In this document: positions 46,069 to 57,082 of the stretch, piece by piece
Position numbering within the stretch: position 1 is the stretch's first letter
Layout of the letters: every line of letters starts with the position of its first letter
Notes under the pieces: generated by a model
Seen by the model: the letters and a program-made list of their open reading frames with translations, nothing else
The model's database searches: none
Told to the model about the DNA's origin: nothing
NCBI GenBank assembly: GCA_018350325.1
Contig: JAEVLN010000001.1
Coordinates: forward strand, 5,981,254-6,045,253
Length of the DNA: 64,000 nucleotides
Direction of reading: 5' to 3'
Source: Globodera rostochiensis
Lineage: Eukaryota; Nematoda; Chromadorea; Rhabditida; Heteroderidae
Position numbers and translations under genes: made by a program

Positions 46069-46655
46069 ACAACGATCGTCTTATCGCTTAGAGCGCTAAC
46101 TTAAATTTGTCTTTCATACGGAATATTGTTAATTCAACGAATTTTTGCTTGGGCACAAACCCCCCAAATAAACAATCGATCAAAGAAATTATTGTTAACC
46201 GAAAATGTATTTGTTTTCTCGATCTTATTACACAATATAAATCCTCAACAAAAATACTCCCGGCCTGGTGGCGTACGCAGTGGAAAATTTTCAAATTGAG
46301 AGCTAAAGTTCGTTTTAGTTTTGTTGTCCGTGACGCTTGTTGACGTCGCCGAAAATTCTTTTTGACCGACCCTCTCTCACCTCCAGAGCTTACCCCCCTC
46401 CCCCCTTCAAAAATGATTTGCGTACGCCATGTCCAGGACTTTCGTGCAATTTTGTTTGCGTATGTTATGGAACGGATTTAACACATTTTGTTTTTATGAG
46501 AGCTATTTATATTTGTTGACCGTTTTTAAACTCGGACACATTATTTTTTTGTCACGTTTAGTGTATTTTATATGCCATCCTTTCGATTTCGTGTGCCAAT
46601 ATTTAATTTGTTTTTTTTTTGTGTACGGACAGACTGAAAGTCAATATGGAACAGC
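46069..46655. other. Intergenic region, no gene seen
   Basis: AT-rich DNA with several short frames that lack splice or domain support. A poly-C tract lies near 46390-46403. Confidence 0.4.
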
Positions 46656-47658
46656 ATGGCCGAGCCGAGGAGCATCAAAGCAAGCGAAAGTGGCATTTTT
46701 GTGTAATTCAATCCATAGTTTTTGAGATTTAGGAAATATCGTCGTTCGATTTCGCCCGACTATTGTCCGATGGAAGTGCCCGACCACATTTACGTTGATG
46801 GGATACCCAGACAGCCCGTCAAACCTGAGATGATGCCCGAAATGGTGGTGCCGAGCAGAATCACCGTTGCTGGTGGCGACTCAACTGTTGCGTCAAAAGC
46901 TCAGCCGGTTTTTTTAATTGATGTTTAATCATTTTTAATTGCTTCCAACTAACCCTCGGCAGGTCGAAGTTCTCAGGGAGCGTCAGTCCCTTCTTCATTC
47001 GTCGGTAAAAAATGATTTTTAAGAAGCTGAATCAGTGAAAAAGTTTCCGTTTTAGGACAGTGTGAGGAGACATTTGGCCAAAGTGTTCAAAGCAAATGGG
47101 ACTTTGGATTAAGGAAAACATTAGCATGAACGGAACTCCGCAAATGCTCACTGCGAACGAACTGCCTCAAGAGGACGTCACATTTGCAGTGCAAAAGAAC
47201 GAACCGGTGAATAACAAAAGACTTTTTACCTTACCAACGGTTTTCAAAGAAGTTAATCATCTCCAACTAATTCAAAGAAAAGGAGAGAAAGTCATAAATT
47301 GAATTGTCGTTCACTCATCAGCACTATTCGAGTCAGACATCGATAGCCGTTGACAAAGATCCGTTGAACGAGCTGAAGGTGATGCGCCGGCGCTTGAACC
47401 GACTGGCGAACCGTGTCACTCATTTGGAAGTGCAAAGCGAGGAACACAAAAATGAGGCGACTTATCTATTGGGCGTTGTGAGTATATCGACATTGGTGAG
47501 TTTTGGTTAGGTTGTTTCGGTGTTGTTTATACTTCAATCTCGCAGAGACTGTAAAGACTAAAGACAACAATTCATCCTGCCCAGAACGATGTTTTTTTGT
47601 TTTTCAGTTAACCGTCGCCCTGTTGGCTTCGCAGGTCCGTATGTGGTTGAATAATTAA
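46656..47658 (+). CDS. mff: Mitochondrial fission factor (MFF/Tango11) homologue
   Basis: Tail-anchored outer-membrane receptor that recruits dynamin-related DRP1 to mitochondria and peroxisomes. ATG 46656 (MAEPRSIKASESGIF) continues, across a very short intron, into KYRRSISPDYCPMEVPDHIY and VDGIPRQPVKPEM, then VVPSRITVAGGDSTVASKAQ. Human MFF has MRVPEKLKV and VPERIVVAGNNED at these points. Next are VEVLRERQSLLHSS and an exon with NGTPQMLTANELPQEDVTFA. The last part is SSQTSIAVDKDPLNELKVMR, then RRLNRLANRVTHLEVQSEE (a coiled coil). The single C-terminal span LLTVALLASQV, in the context YLLGVVSISTL..., ends RMWLNN, stop 47656-47658. Exon joins in 46990-47110 are ambiguous. The first ATG is also uncertain because the first intron would be only 30 bases. 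Two MFF genes are known in C. elegans. Confidence 0.75.
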
Positions 47659-48204
47659 ATGCCCGACACATCACATGAATGTGTGCAACATTGGAGTGCG
47701 CCTCTTGATCCATTAATTTTAACTATTTTGTGCTCAATCGACAGGATTGGATTAGGTATTTAATGATGCTAATATAAATCCATTATTGTGGTTTTATTTT
47801 GTGCTAATTGTAAAGTAACTGAAAAAGTGTGTTGTCGGAATTTGTTTTGTTGCTGCAGAGTCAGGGCCGTAGCCAGAAAAAATTTTTGGGGGGTGGGGGG
47901 ATTTGAAGCATCTGAGCGCCAATGTATTTTATTTGAAGGAATTTTTAAAAGTTTCAAAAATGCAAATTTTTTTTTGATTTTTGATGGCAATTTGTTAAAA
48001 AACTGGTCAAAAAATTGTAAAAGCGCAAAACAAAGGGGTCCCCCCTCTTGTTTTTTTTCTCAAATTTCATTTTGGGGGGGGGGGGAATTCCCCCCCCCCC
48101 CGGCTACGGCCCTGTGCAGAGTTGTACGATTCTCCAACCAAATTCATACAAAATTGAGGACAATTTAAATGAAACAACAACAATTCAAAATTGACTGGTG
48201 TCCG
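47659..48204. other. Convergent intergenic region with an intact MITE
   Basis: The 3' flanks of the MFF gene (+) and TRMT2A (-). The MITE at 47862-48114 takes up the middle, ending 90 bases from the TRMT2A stop codon. No gene. Confidence 0.5.
47862..48114. mobile_element. hAT-like MITE (253 bp), intact ends
   Basis: Begins cagggccgtagccag and ends with the inverted form cggctacggccctg. It is flanked by the perfect 8-base duplication tgcagagt (47854-47861 and 48115-48122). The right half (gtcaaaaaattgtaaaag, then gggtcccccctcttg) is nearly identical to the MITE at 38037-38100, so both belong to one family. This copy is a shorter internal-deletion version. Confidence 0.9.
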
Positions 48205-50655
48205 TCATCTCTGCAATTTGATCACCCACTCAACGTGTTCGGTTTGGGGGAACAAATCAATGGGTTGAATGGTGACAATGCGGAATGGATTTCCGTCAAA
48301 CTTCCTTGACAACGGCCTACACAAGTCAACCAAATTTTTTGTTGCAGCTTTGGGGTCGCAGGAAACGTAACATAATGTGTCCAACGATTGGAGCTGAAAA
48401 GTTGGATGGGATGTTTCAAGCCTGGAATTAAGCGTCCCTCCCAATTATCCTTGCCCCACCTACGGACACTGAAAGCATTCAATCTAAAAATTGCTCAGAC
48501 TGACCTTTCTGCACCCAATGATGACTTTGTCTGAAACCCCAGCTCTCGGGGGGTCAATCACTCCGAAAATTTGCGAACTATTCAATTGGCAACCAGAAGG
48601 CATGTGATACTGCAAAGTATTTTAAATGTTAGGTTATGTCCTCAATGCTTAATCATATCACCTCCAACTCCTTGAAAATTTTCTCAGCATCGCCGTCAAT
48701 GTAAACGCAACTGAAAAATGTGCTCAATTTGGTGTAAGCACACAAAAATAAACAACCTTTTCGCATCAAAACCATTCTCAGACGCATTTTGCCGCGCGTC
48801 TCTCACCGCCTCTGTGTTTAGTTCGACTCCCACGCATCCGAAAGGAATTTGCGCGTCAAATTTTTTTGCACGAATTGCGTTTCTGATGCGTTGCATAAGA
48901 CAAAGACTGATCTAAAAGAATGGGTCAAGAATTCAGGAGTAGAGAGCGGACTTTTGAAATGACTGGACCCGGAAACCGAATTCCTGAAGTAAAAATCGAT
49001 CGGACCGGACCCGGAAATCCGGGCTTTAGCAACAACAGCAACAAAAAACCGGAGTCCATCCTAAGGAAGCTGCGCGAAACTGGTCCACATCAATAAAATG
49101 ACAAACCGTGCCAGCTCCACAGCATACGTCGAGTACAACAATTGGTTGTTTCTGAATGCTTTCGTCCTGCTCCGGGGTGTTCCTTTCTGTCGGCAAATTC
49201 AACAAATCTCCAATTTTCTCGTAAAGAATTGCAGCAGCACGTGTGTTAACCTTTGAATATATTGCGTTGCGATGAAAACATTTAAAAACCTACTTGGAAA
49301 AATGTGGAAGGAGAAATTCGAAAGTTCAAGCCGAGCAAAGACTCGTAAACAAACGGAGTGCCTAAAAGTTTCAATTAATTTGTTTAAATGTCCAACAGTC
49401 GATGTCGCAGCATTCATTTACCGGCCATGTGCTCATAAATACGTTTATCTCCCGCGTTGACTTGTTCCTGCCAGTAGAACGAAGTGACATTAAACGCTGT
49501 CTCTGCTCCGCTGAACGAATTCGAAGGCAAAAAGCGTTCTTTCAGCATTCTGATGGACTTATCTGTGACCTTAAAAAAAGCGTTTTTTGAAATGACCGAG
49601 CTAATATTGGCCCGTCAAAAGTGCGAACTCGCCTCTTTGTTTGGGTGCGGATAAACTGTTACAATAATCATTGTGTCCCCCAAAAAGTCCTTAATCGTCA
49701 ACATTTTCCAAAAGCCCGTCCGTTCAAACTCGTCAAATGGTTTCTCGCCTAAAATTAGTTCATGAAAAATGTTGCCGTTAAAAAATTCCATTTTAATCAC
49801 CGAATTCGCGCACAAATTCCTCAAAATGGCGAACAATCGACCGCGTGTTCAGTGTGAGGTTTGAACACTCGCCAGGCGACATCACTTTGCATTGTTTGTT
49901 CGCCATTTTACCACTCACAAAGCCAACCACCGGCAGAGAATGGTCGTCGTCGGAGGAATAACCTACAGAGAATTCGCATTTGTTACGATAGCCTTCGGTC
50001 ACTGGAGAGGGAAGCACCTAATGGGACAATGAACGTGTAGAAAAAAAGCAAATTCAGATTATACATTTTGTAAAAGCATTTGCTTTGTGTCGAAAGATTT
50101 CGAAGCGTTTGCTTGTCCCATTTGTTTCCCAAGCAATTCCAACACAGTCCTCGACTGTTTGTATTTGGTCCTGAGTTGTTCCTCGTATGGAACGTCCGCC
50201 AACGGAGTTACCAACTCTCTGCAGCTCTTAACAGCTTCACCCGTCGTCGTCCGTTCGGTCAGGTCCTTTAATGGAAACAAAATCAAAATTAAAAAATAAA
50301 AAGCATCTAACCCTTTTTTGGCTAATCCGCAAATCATTCGCTTTCGTGGCACGTAAGCAGCTCTTCTTGAAAAATACATTATCCAAAAGCTGAATCGCAC
50401 TCTCAGCACAAGCTTCCGAGTTCAGTGTAATGAACACTGTTCGTCCGGCAAATTTGAGCTTACGAAAAGGCACTTCGCCGAGACGACTGTTCAAAAATTG
50501 AATGTCTCCCAAGCAAAATAACGAATTGTTTACCTGTTAATGAACTTTTTCAATTGGACAGTGCCAACATGTGGCGAAAAATTGGTTATTTTTATCCTAC
50601 AACCCGAAGCTTCTCCATTGAGAGACGATATGTTTTCCTCACAAACAGCAGCCAT
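48205..50655 (-). CDS. TRMT2A-like tRNA (uracil-5)-methyltransferase
   Basis: SAM-dependent enzyme making m5U54 in tRNA. ATG 50655 (MAAVCEENISSLNGEASGCR) lies 13 bases after a strong acceptor (ttctcttttgcag), a likely trans-splice site. An RRM-like N-terminal domain follows: KITNFSPHVGTVQLKKFI, RLGEVPFRKLKFAGRTVFIT, LNSEACAESAIQLL. The enzyme part has TPLADVPYEEQLRTKYKQSR, YRNKCEFSVGYSSDDDHSLP, MIIVTVYPHPNKEA, a motif I segment VLDVCCGAGTVCHFI, and FGCVGVELNTEAVRDARQNA then FGVIDPPRAGVSDKVIIG. LCYVSCDPKAATKNLVDLCR carries the catalytic Cys. It ends IQPIDLFPQTEHVEWVIKLQ then R, stop 48205-48207. RRM plus RumA-like domain points to TRMT2A rather than TRMT2B. The acidic first residues and many short introns are unremarkable. 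Confidence 0.9.
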
Positions 50656-50811
50656 TAGCCGACAAAATCTGCAAAAGAGAAAACAAGATAATTGAAATAA
50701 AACAATTAAAATACGTATGTATGGTCGTAATGATACTCAAGTCGTCATAAAAAATATAAGTAAATACAAAGATTTTTAAATTTATAGCAAATTATAAACA
50801 TTGTATTATCG

Positions 50812-51363
50812 TTATAGATTCACTTCCGCTCCCTCAACTCTTCGCGCAATTTCTTTACGTTTCAGCACTAAAATCTGGTTGCTCGGTGTCCACCCTCTCT
50901 TATAAGGCGAAAACGACGGGCATTCGCTTATGAATTCACCTGAATAAAGGCCATAACAATTGCTTAATTGGAAATGGCCTACAAGCTTCGATCGGGACTG
51001 GACGTTCCTCGGCTAAAAACGAGCTTTAAAAAAGAAATAATAAACTCCAAACCCACCTAAACCATGTTGGAATTTGTCGGGATTAAATTCCGATGTGCTT
51101 GAAAATGAAGAGCCCACAAGCTTCGGCAAAAGCCAGATTATCAGTGCAAAACGTTGGGCGTAGTTGTCAGTGATAAATGCTGAGACCTGCGCAAAATATC
51201 CTTTTCCGTCGTCCTCATCGACAATCCTAACAATGTCGCCTAAATATTAATACGTTGGTCATATCAAATCCATTAAATTTTTACCCGCTCTGAAACGTCT
51301 GTATTGGTCCCAAATTTCTTCTTTTATGTTTATTCGTGGCGGTCCGACAGAATAAAGACACAT
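50812..51363 (-). CDS. GATAD1-like (BAH-type) chromatin protein lacking the GATA finger
   Basis: Resembles the C-terminal part of GATAD1, a reader-associated chromatin protein. ATG 51363 (MCLYSVGPPRINIKEEIWDQ) lies about 12 bases after an acceptor (aattctcag). Exons join as YRRFRAGDIVRIVDEDDGKG, FAQVSAFITDNYAQRFALII and WLLPKLVGSSFSSTSEFNPD. After two more introns come AEERPVPIEACEFISECPSF and SPYKRGWTPSNQ, ending RVEGAEVNL, stop 50812-50814. Human GATAD1 has GDVVSLVDEEGNLYYAQLRG, TWLIPTL, EFVCHAP and RPEKGYIWTH at the matching points. The second-last intron (46 bases, gtaggcc...attcag) was placed by this homology. No zinc-finger cysteines are present, so the protein is a short form of about 145 residues. 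Its stop is 157 bases from the TRMT2A ATG. Confidence 0.72.
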
Positions 51364-52036
51364 TTGGGTTAAGCCTGAGAATTTTTTTTTTTGTTTGTTT
51401 TTTGTCAAACAGGAAAATGTGATTTGAAAAAATGTTGGCGGAAAGCTTTTCGCGTAAAAATATGTGTTTAAAAATCAGTACTGAAATGAACACCTAATTT
51501 TGTAAAAAACATTCCGAAAAGCGAGAAAGAGTTAAAAAGTGGCAAAAGAAAGTGCCAAAGATAAAGTTGCGAAAGGGAAAAAAGGCAATTAAAAAGCCAA
51601 AAAAGAGAAGGATAAATTCCAGCGAAAAACGCAAAAAGGGGGAAAACAAAAGTTGAAAAATAAAAGGGAAAAAGCCTAAACGGGAGAAGTCAAAACCGGA
51701 AAAAGTATACAGGCCGGTAAAAAATTTGGATTCCGGCTCGGAAAAATTCAGCCGGAGTACTCAGGCAAATACCCCGTTACTACGATTCTTTTACACGTTT
51801 TATTTGTTTAAAACAAGAATCACAAGTACAGGAGGCATATAAACAATACGATACAATATGTAATCACAAGTACAGGCGGCGTATATACAATACAATATGT
51901 AATCACAAGTACAGGCGGCGTATATACAATACTATACAATATGTAATTACAAGTACAGGAGGCATATATACAATACAATATGAACAAGGCAATCGCTGAT
52001 GTCGGAAGCCGTGAATACAATTACAATGCGCCGTCC
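51364..52036. other. Intergenic region with A-rich DNA and a tandem repeat
   Basis: From 51540 to 51720 the DNA is A-rich and purine-biased, suggesting a non-coding or degraded repeat. A roughly 40-45 base tandem repeat lies at 51831-51982. No gene is supported. Confidence 0.45.
51831..51982. repeat. Four-copy tandem repeat downstream of USP48
   Basis: The unit acaagtacagg(a/c)ggc(a/g)tat, then atacaatac and caatatgtaat, occurs four times with small length changes. It lies in the 3' flank of USP48 and is not coding in a supported frame. Confidence 0.8.
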
Positions 52037-55008
52037 TCAGTCGCTGGTGTCCATGCGCTGTGCGTCTTCATCCTCTTCCGGGCTGTTGTTGCACGCGCTC
52101 TGTTCGTCGTTGTCCTCTTTCCCGTCGCTGGTGCTCTGTTCGTCGTTGTCCTCTTTCCCGTCGCTGGTGCTCTGTTCGTCGTTGTCCTCGTCGCCATCTT
52201 CCACTGAGAGAATGAGTATGAGTGGCTGCTCGAGGTTGTCCGGTGGAATGAGCGCCTCCTCTAACGTCCAATTTCCCTCCAATTCCACGTCCACTTGTCG
52301 CACCGTTTGTCGCCTTAGGTTGGTCGATCGGGCACGGTAGAGCGTTTGGTTGGCCGGAGGATGGCGGATTGTCTCGTAAATGCGCGCCTTCAGGTCGTCA
52401 ATCGTTTCATCCGAACACATCTGTTGCAAAAATTAAATTCATTATTATTTGTTTTATGCCTTTCAATTTTACCTTTATTTTTATCAGATTCTTGGACTTC
52501 TTTCGACGCGATATCCACATAAGAGCGTTACGATTGATCACTTCGGGGTCCAAGCTTTTCTGCTGCAAATAACATTGAATTTTAATAGAGAAAATAAGTT
52601 TAAATTAATAAAACTGACCACTTTGATGTAAATGAATGCGCCACCAGGATAGAAAAAATCCTCCACAAAATCAGGTAAACGTGGGCCCGCGAATTCAGCA
52701 ACAAAATAATCACGGATCTTCCAGAGACAGACGAGACAAAAATCAGCACTAAAAAACGGGAATTTCAATGGACCATTTTTACGATACACGAACTCACCCA
52801 TTCCGTTGAGTCAGATTCACATTGTATTCCTAAAATTGAAGGGAAAATGAATAGGAAACAACATTTTCAACATTTTATTACCCTGATCAGACGTCGGGCG
52901 GCCAACGTGTTCACGGCTTTCAACGTGCCTCGCGTAAACGGACCTGGCCTGAGTTGGTTGTGCGCGCACACCGGTATGGCCACAGCGGAGACCGGGCTGG
53001 GTGCGTACGTGGAGTCCACTGATTTGCAACCATCAAACGCCTTGTGCTCCTTGGCCAATATGTCGCGTAACAATGCTGTCGGCAGAAATGTGATGCCGTC
53101 CGGGCGGTCAAGGAAGGACATGCCGTTGTGCACCTGAAATGGGAAAGGGAGCAGTAGAAAAGGAAAAGTCACAACACAAACAAATGAAACTGACCTCCAA
53201 TTCAGTCCAAAGCTGTCGCAGTCGAACACTTCTTTCGCCGATGAGCCTTTTCCAAATCTCAAACGCTGTGCCGTCGTCGTTCTTTTTGCGCGCAAAGTCT
53301 TCTTCAAGCTAAAATATAAATGTGTTTATGTTTAGTCATTTTGATCTGCTTCAACATCTGTACTGACCTTGTTCTCGACTTCGGTCAGAACGTTGGGTGC
53401 AGGCGCTTGCATTGGTCCCCTCTGCACACCAGTGCCCAGCTTCCGATAGACCAGTGCATAACATCCGCCCACTTCGGCAGTCATTGATTTGTTGGTCAGC
53501 CGTCCAGAGTAGCCCGGTGCGGTGGTTTCGGTCACTATCTGTGAAGGGAAAGACATATCAAACAAATGAAAATTTGAATTTTAAAAATCCAAACACTCAC
53601 CCCGTCGTTGTAAGTGAACCATTTGCCAATGGTCGGCTCGTGAATGATGTCGTAATAATGGCCGGCGTCCATTCTTTTTCCTCGATGGATCATCACCGCA
53701 CACAGCGTGTAGTCCCGTGTACCAGCGACGCCCGGTTGCAATTGTTCGCCGGTCAAAATGCGCGGAAAGTGCATGGCATGCTGCAGCTTTCGTACACGAA
53801 GATTCCTGAAAATTGAATTGCAAAAAAATCAAACGACAAAAAAAAAATTTGCGGACCTGCCGACCACAAAACGGTTGAGCTGAATGATGAGCACTTCAGG
53901 GAGTTGAACAAATTCGCGGGTCCGAGACACGTGCCCTTTGTATTGGCACTTTTGATGTGGACATTGGAAGTCGCTCAGGCTGAATGGTTAAAAATCAAAT
54001 GTGAGCAGTTAAATAGAATTAGCCGTAAAAAATACACTTACATTTCAGCCTCGAAAAAGGCTTTGATTGCCGCGCCGAGATTGTCATGGCGATTGATGCC
54101 GAGTTGCAGTGAGCGATGTTCGTCGGTCGTCGTGCACGTCCATTTGCAATACTCACAGTAAAGTGTCTGGTTGATGCGACTCTAAACACATGAACAAATT
54201 GGAGTTGCTCTCAATTAGCAAAATTGATGTTCCACTATACCTCAAAAAGTTTCCAGATGATGTTGAAGACCGGTAGGCTGTTGGGATGAGATTCGATGTT
54301 GCGCTCAATTGTGTCGAAAAAAAGTGTGTGGAACTCCTGCACATCTTGCTGTTGGTTGTTCAAACGAAGCAATTCGATAAGCTCGCCAGCGTGCGTCGAT
54401 GCCTAAGTAATTTGGGGGGAGAGAATTATAAATTATGCGCACATTCGATCAGAAAAAACTTCTTACGAAAGGCGTGAATTGCATTGTGATGAACAATTTT
54501 TGGAGGCAGTTCATGACGGCTTCAATGTTCAGTTTGGCATTTTGCGGCATGGTCCAATTGTCCGAGGGGCGCCATTTGTAAATGCACTGACGGAATTTGA
54601 AATTGTTGAACCAAGTCTAAAAATGAATGCATTTCGTGGCTAACTGAAGCAAAAAATTCGTCGGTCCACCTGAAGAAAGCTGTTCACGTAGCAAAAGTTG
54701 CCAGCGTTGATCAGTCCACATGGCTGTTTGGAAGAATTGCGGCGCTCCGTCACTTTGGGCTCGTTCTCCGATTGGGCCAATTCCTCAAATTTCTCTAAGC
54801 CGAGGCGATTGATGCAGTAGGGATTCTCCGTGCAATTCCTCCTTCTAAAATAATGCAAAAATTTATAAAATTGTGCAACGATTGAGACGCCTTACGTCTT
54901 TTTCGGTGCGATGTGCGCCAGACATTTGTTTTCATCCAGATTACAGGCCATCCAGCAAAGTTCCAAGTCCACCTCATCCGCATTGCCGCGTAAAACGATG
55001 TCCACCAT
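52037..55008 (-). CDS. usp-48: Ubiquitin carboxyl-terminal hydrolase, USP48-like
   Basis: Deubiquitinase of the C19 family, nuclear/cytosolic. ATG 55008 (MVDIVLRGNADEVDLELCWM). A Cys-rich N-terminal part reads CLAHIAPKKT and RRNCTENPYCINRLGLEKFE (human [20 protein letters not shown]). The Cys box is PCGLINAGNFCYVNSFLQ (about 54680-54720), with QQQDVQEFHTLFFDTIE and the Cys pair CEYCKW later. The His box is IHRGKRMDAGHYYDIIHEPT (about 53640-53690), and GGCYALVYRKLGTGVQ closes the catalytic domain. DUSP-type parts (DGITFLPTALLRDILAKEHK) follow. The ubiquitin-like C-terminal region is SDETIDDLKARIYETIRHPP, ending in an acidic tail with three copies of NDEQSTSDGKED; stop 52037-52039. A TATATA (55081-55086, minus reading TATATAAG) lies about 70 bases upstream. 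Catalytic Cys and His are present, and the partner Asn/Asp was not checked exhaustively. Confidence 0.9.
52085..52200. repeat. 36-bp coding repeat in the USP48 tail
   Basis: Three near-identical 36-base units encode NDEQSTSDGKED-type acidic text, just before the C-terminus. Confidence 0.85.
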
Positions 55009-55362
55009 GCGATTGGAGAGAATTTGGAGTAAGAATATTATAAGAATTAGGTAAGTTAAACATGCCGTTGGGCCAGGCCTTATATAGTCTCCATTCAAAG
55101 ACATGGCGAGAAATATGTCGAAATGTTTAGAAATATTTAAAAATATTGTATTAAAAACCCAATCGGATTTTGTGTATAAAAAAGGGATGAATTTGCAAAT
55201 ATTTTTTCTTTCGTTCATTCCTCTTCCATTTCCGCCCTCGTTTTATGCGCACATCCGCCGTAGGTATGTGGCATTCATTTCCTAATTTTTTAAAGTCACT
55301 TTCTTATTTTTCAGCTTCTCCGCAACTCGTCGAGCCAACTTTAGTCAGCGTGACGTCCATCA
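55009..55362. promoter_or_regulatory. Shared promoter region of USP48 (-) and UBE2G (+)
   Basis: 354 bases separate the two start codons. TATATA at 55081-55086 reads TATATAAGG on the USP48 strand, about 70 bases before its ATG. On the UBE2G side, tcttatttttcag (55301-55313) is about 50 bases upstream of the ATG and resembles a trans-splice acceptor. Confidence 0.45.
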
Positions 55363-56200
55363 ATGTCGTCCGCCGCTGCACTGTTGATGCGTCAACTGGC
55401 CGAGCTTCAGGAGAAGCCGACTGATGGATTTTCTGTCCAAGGAATCGCTGACGGCAATGTTAGCTTTGTTGGAAGAGCATTAGACTTGGCTAATGACTCT
55501 GAATTTTCAGATTTTGAAATGGCGCGTGGTCGTCTTTGGTCCGCCCGATACGCACTAGTGAGTATCAATTCTGGTGCATTCGCTGATTTTCATATTTTTG
55601 TTTGTTTTTAGCGAAGGCGGCACATTCTTGGCCCAGCTCGACTTCCCAAACAATTACCCGCAGCGTCCGCCGAAGATGCGATTTCTTTCCAATGTCCTTC
55701 ACCCGAACAGTAAGTTTTTTGGGCTATTAAAAATGGTTGTTTCTCATAATCAGATCCCATTTAGTTTATGTTTCTCATAATCAGATCCCATTTAGTTTAT
55801 GTTTCTCATAATCAGATCCCATTTAGTTTACAGAAACGGATTCGTGTGCATCAGCATTCTTCACGAGCCGGGGGACGGACCGTTTGGCGTGGAGAAGGCG
55901 TCAGAGCGTTGGCAGCCCATTCACACTGTGGAGTCCATTGTCATCTCCGTCCAGTCGCTGCTGTCGGAGCCGAATTTTAAGAGCCCTGCCAACCTTGAAG
56001 CCAGTGTAAGTCCAATGGTTGGGGTGGGGTGGGGGTGTATTCTTGTGTAAAGTGCGTCCCCCGTTCCCGTTCAGGTGATGTTTCGCAAGAACCCAGAGGA
56101 GTACAATGAGAAGCTGCGTGAATGCGTGAAGTTGTCAAATGAAACGTTTGAAAAGGAGGGACAAAGCCACACTGATGACGATGAGGCACGAGTTGAGTGA
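55363..56200 (+). CDS. ubc-7: E2 ubiquitin-conjugating enzyme, UBE2G1 type
   Basis: E2 of the UBE2G/Ubc7 class, linked to ER-associated degradation. ATG 55363 (MSSAAALLMRQLAELQEKPT) continues DGFSVQGIADGN. After an intron ILKWRVVVFGPPDTHYEGGT, then FLAQLDFPNNYPQRPPKMRF and LSNVLHPN. The catalytic exon has YRNGFVCISILHEPGDGPFG, with the active-site Cys in VCIS, followed by the acidic-insert form VEKASERWQPIHTVESIVIS, typical of UBE2G1. It ends FKSPANLEAS, MFRKNPEEYNEKLRECVKLS and SHTDDDEARVE; stop 56198-56200. The conserved HPN is present. An intron at 55710-55832 contains three tandem 31-base units, each with an acceptor-like end. Confidence 0.93.
55740..55832. repeat. Three-copy 31-bp intron repeat in UBE2G
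   Basis: The unit tttctcataatcagatccc, then atttagtttatg, occurs three times and ends at the real 3' splice site (tttagtttacag). Each copy contains cccatttag, an acceptor-like string. Confidence 0.85.
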
Positions 56201-57082
56201 CAATTGGTTCGCGCATTGGACAAGGCCGTATAGTGTTGTGATGGTCTTTGGTGATGAAGCCGGTGTGACGATTACAGAAACCCAACTTCCATTCATTGAT
56301 ATTTAACAAATTGTTGTACATAACGGATTGTAGTCAGACTCCATTCATTGATATTTAACAAATTGTTGTACATAACGGATTGTAGTCAGAGGATAAATTA
56401 ACAATCGATCAGATGGAAGAATAAATTTCTTATCATTACTAAAAATTTGTGGCTTTCTTCATTAGGATTCCGATCTCAAAATAACAAAAATTTAAGCAAA
56501 TTTCGTTTCATTCATTATATTTCTGTTTACAAAAAAAAAATCATTTGAAACCATTTTTTTAAAATTAAAATTCGAACTTTTCTTGGCATATCGTCAAAGA
56601 ACATTTATCTTGCCCAAAAACAGTCTATAAAATCGACTTTTGTTGCCAAATATGTCTGTACATACACCCTTACATCGTCGAATGTTTTCAACTTTTTAAG
56701 CTACTCAATTTTTGTTATTTTTATCGCATTTTTTCACGCTATTTTGCTTATGAACCCGGGTTTTTTCACCTATTTAGGTGCTTATTTGAGATTTCCGATC
56801 CCCTAGTAATATCCGTAAAAAATTTGTTTTTTTAGTTTTAAATTTCTCTCGCCGAGAGGTGTCGGATGTATTTGTAATGACCGAGACTCTCAGGTGGTAG
56901 TATTCTTGACTTTTACCCCGGATTTTTGAATGCTTAAAAATCGGAAATGCTTATATAAAAAAACGAATTTCATTGAATCGACGAATGGGCATTTGCCCTT
57001 TCTTTAGCGTATTGTTGTTTGGCATCGCCTAATTTGTAAGGGACGGAAAACTGTATATTGCCAAATCGCCGAAACATTCACA
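56201..57082. other. Intergenic region with a 52-bp tandem duplication
   Basis: The 3' flank of UBE2G and upstream DNA of the next E2. Copies of a 52-base unit (ccattcattgatatttaac...) lie at 56289-56340 and 56341-56390. The rest is AT-rich, with no supported exon. Confidence 0.5.
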
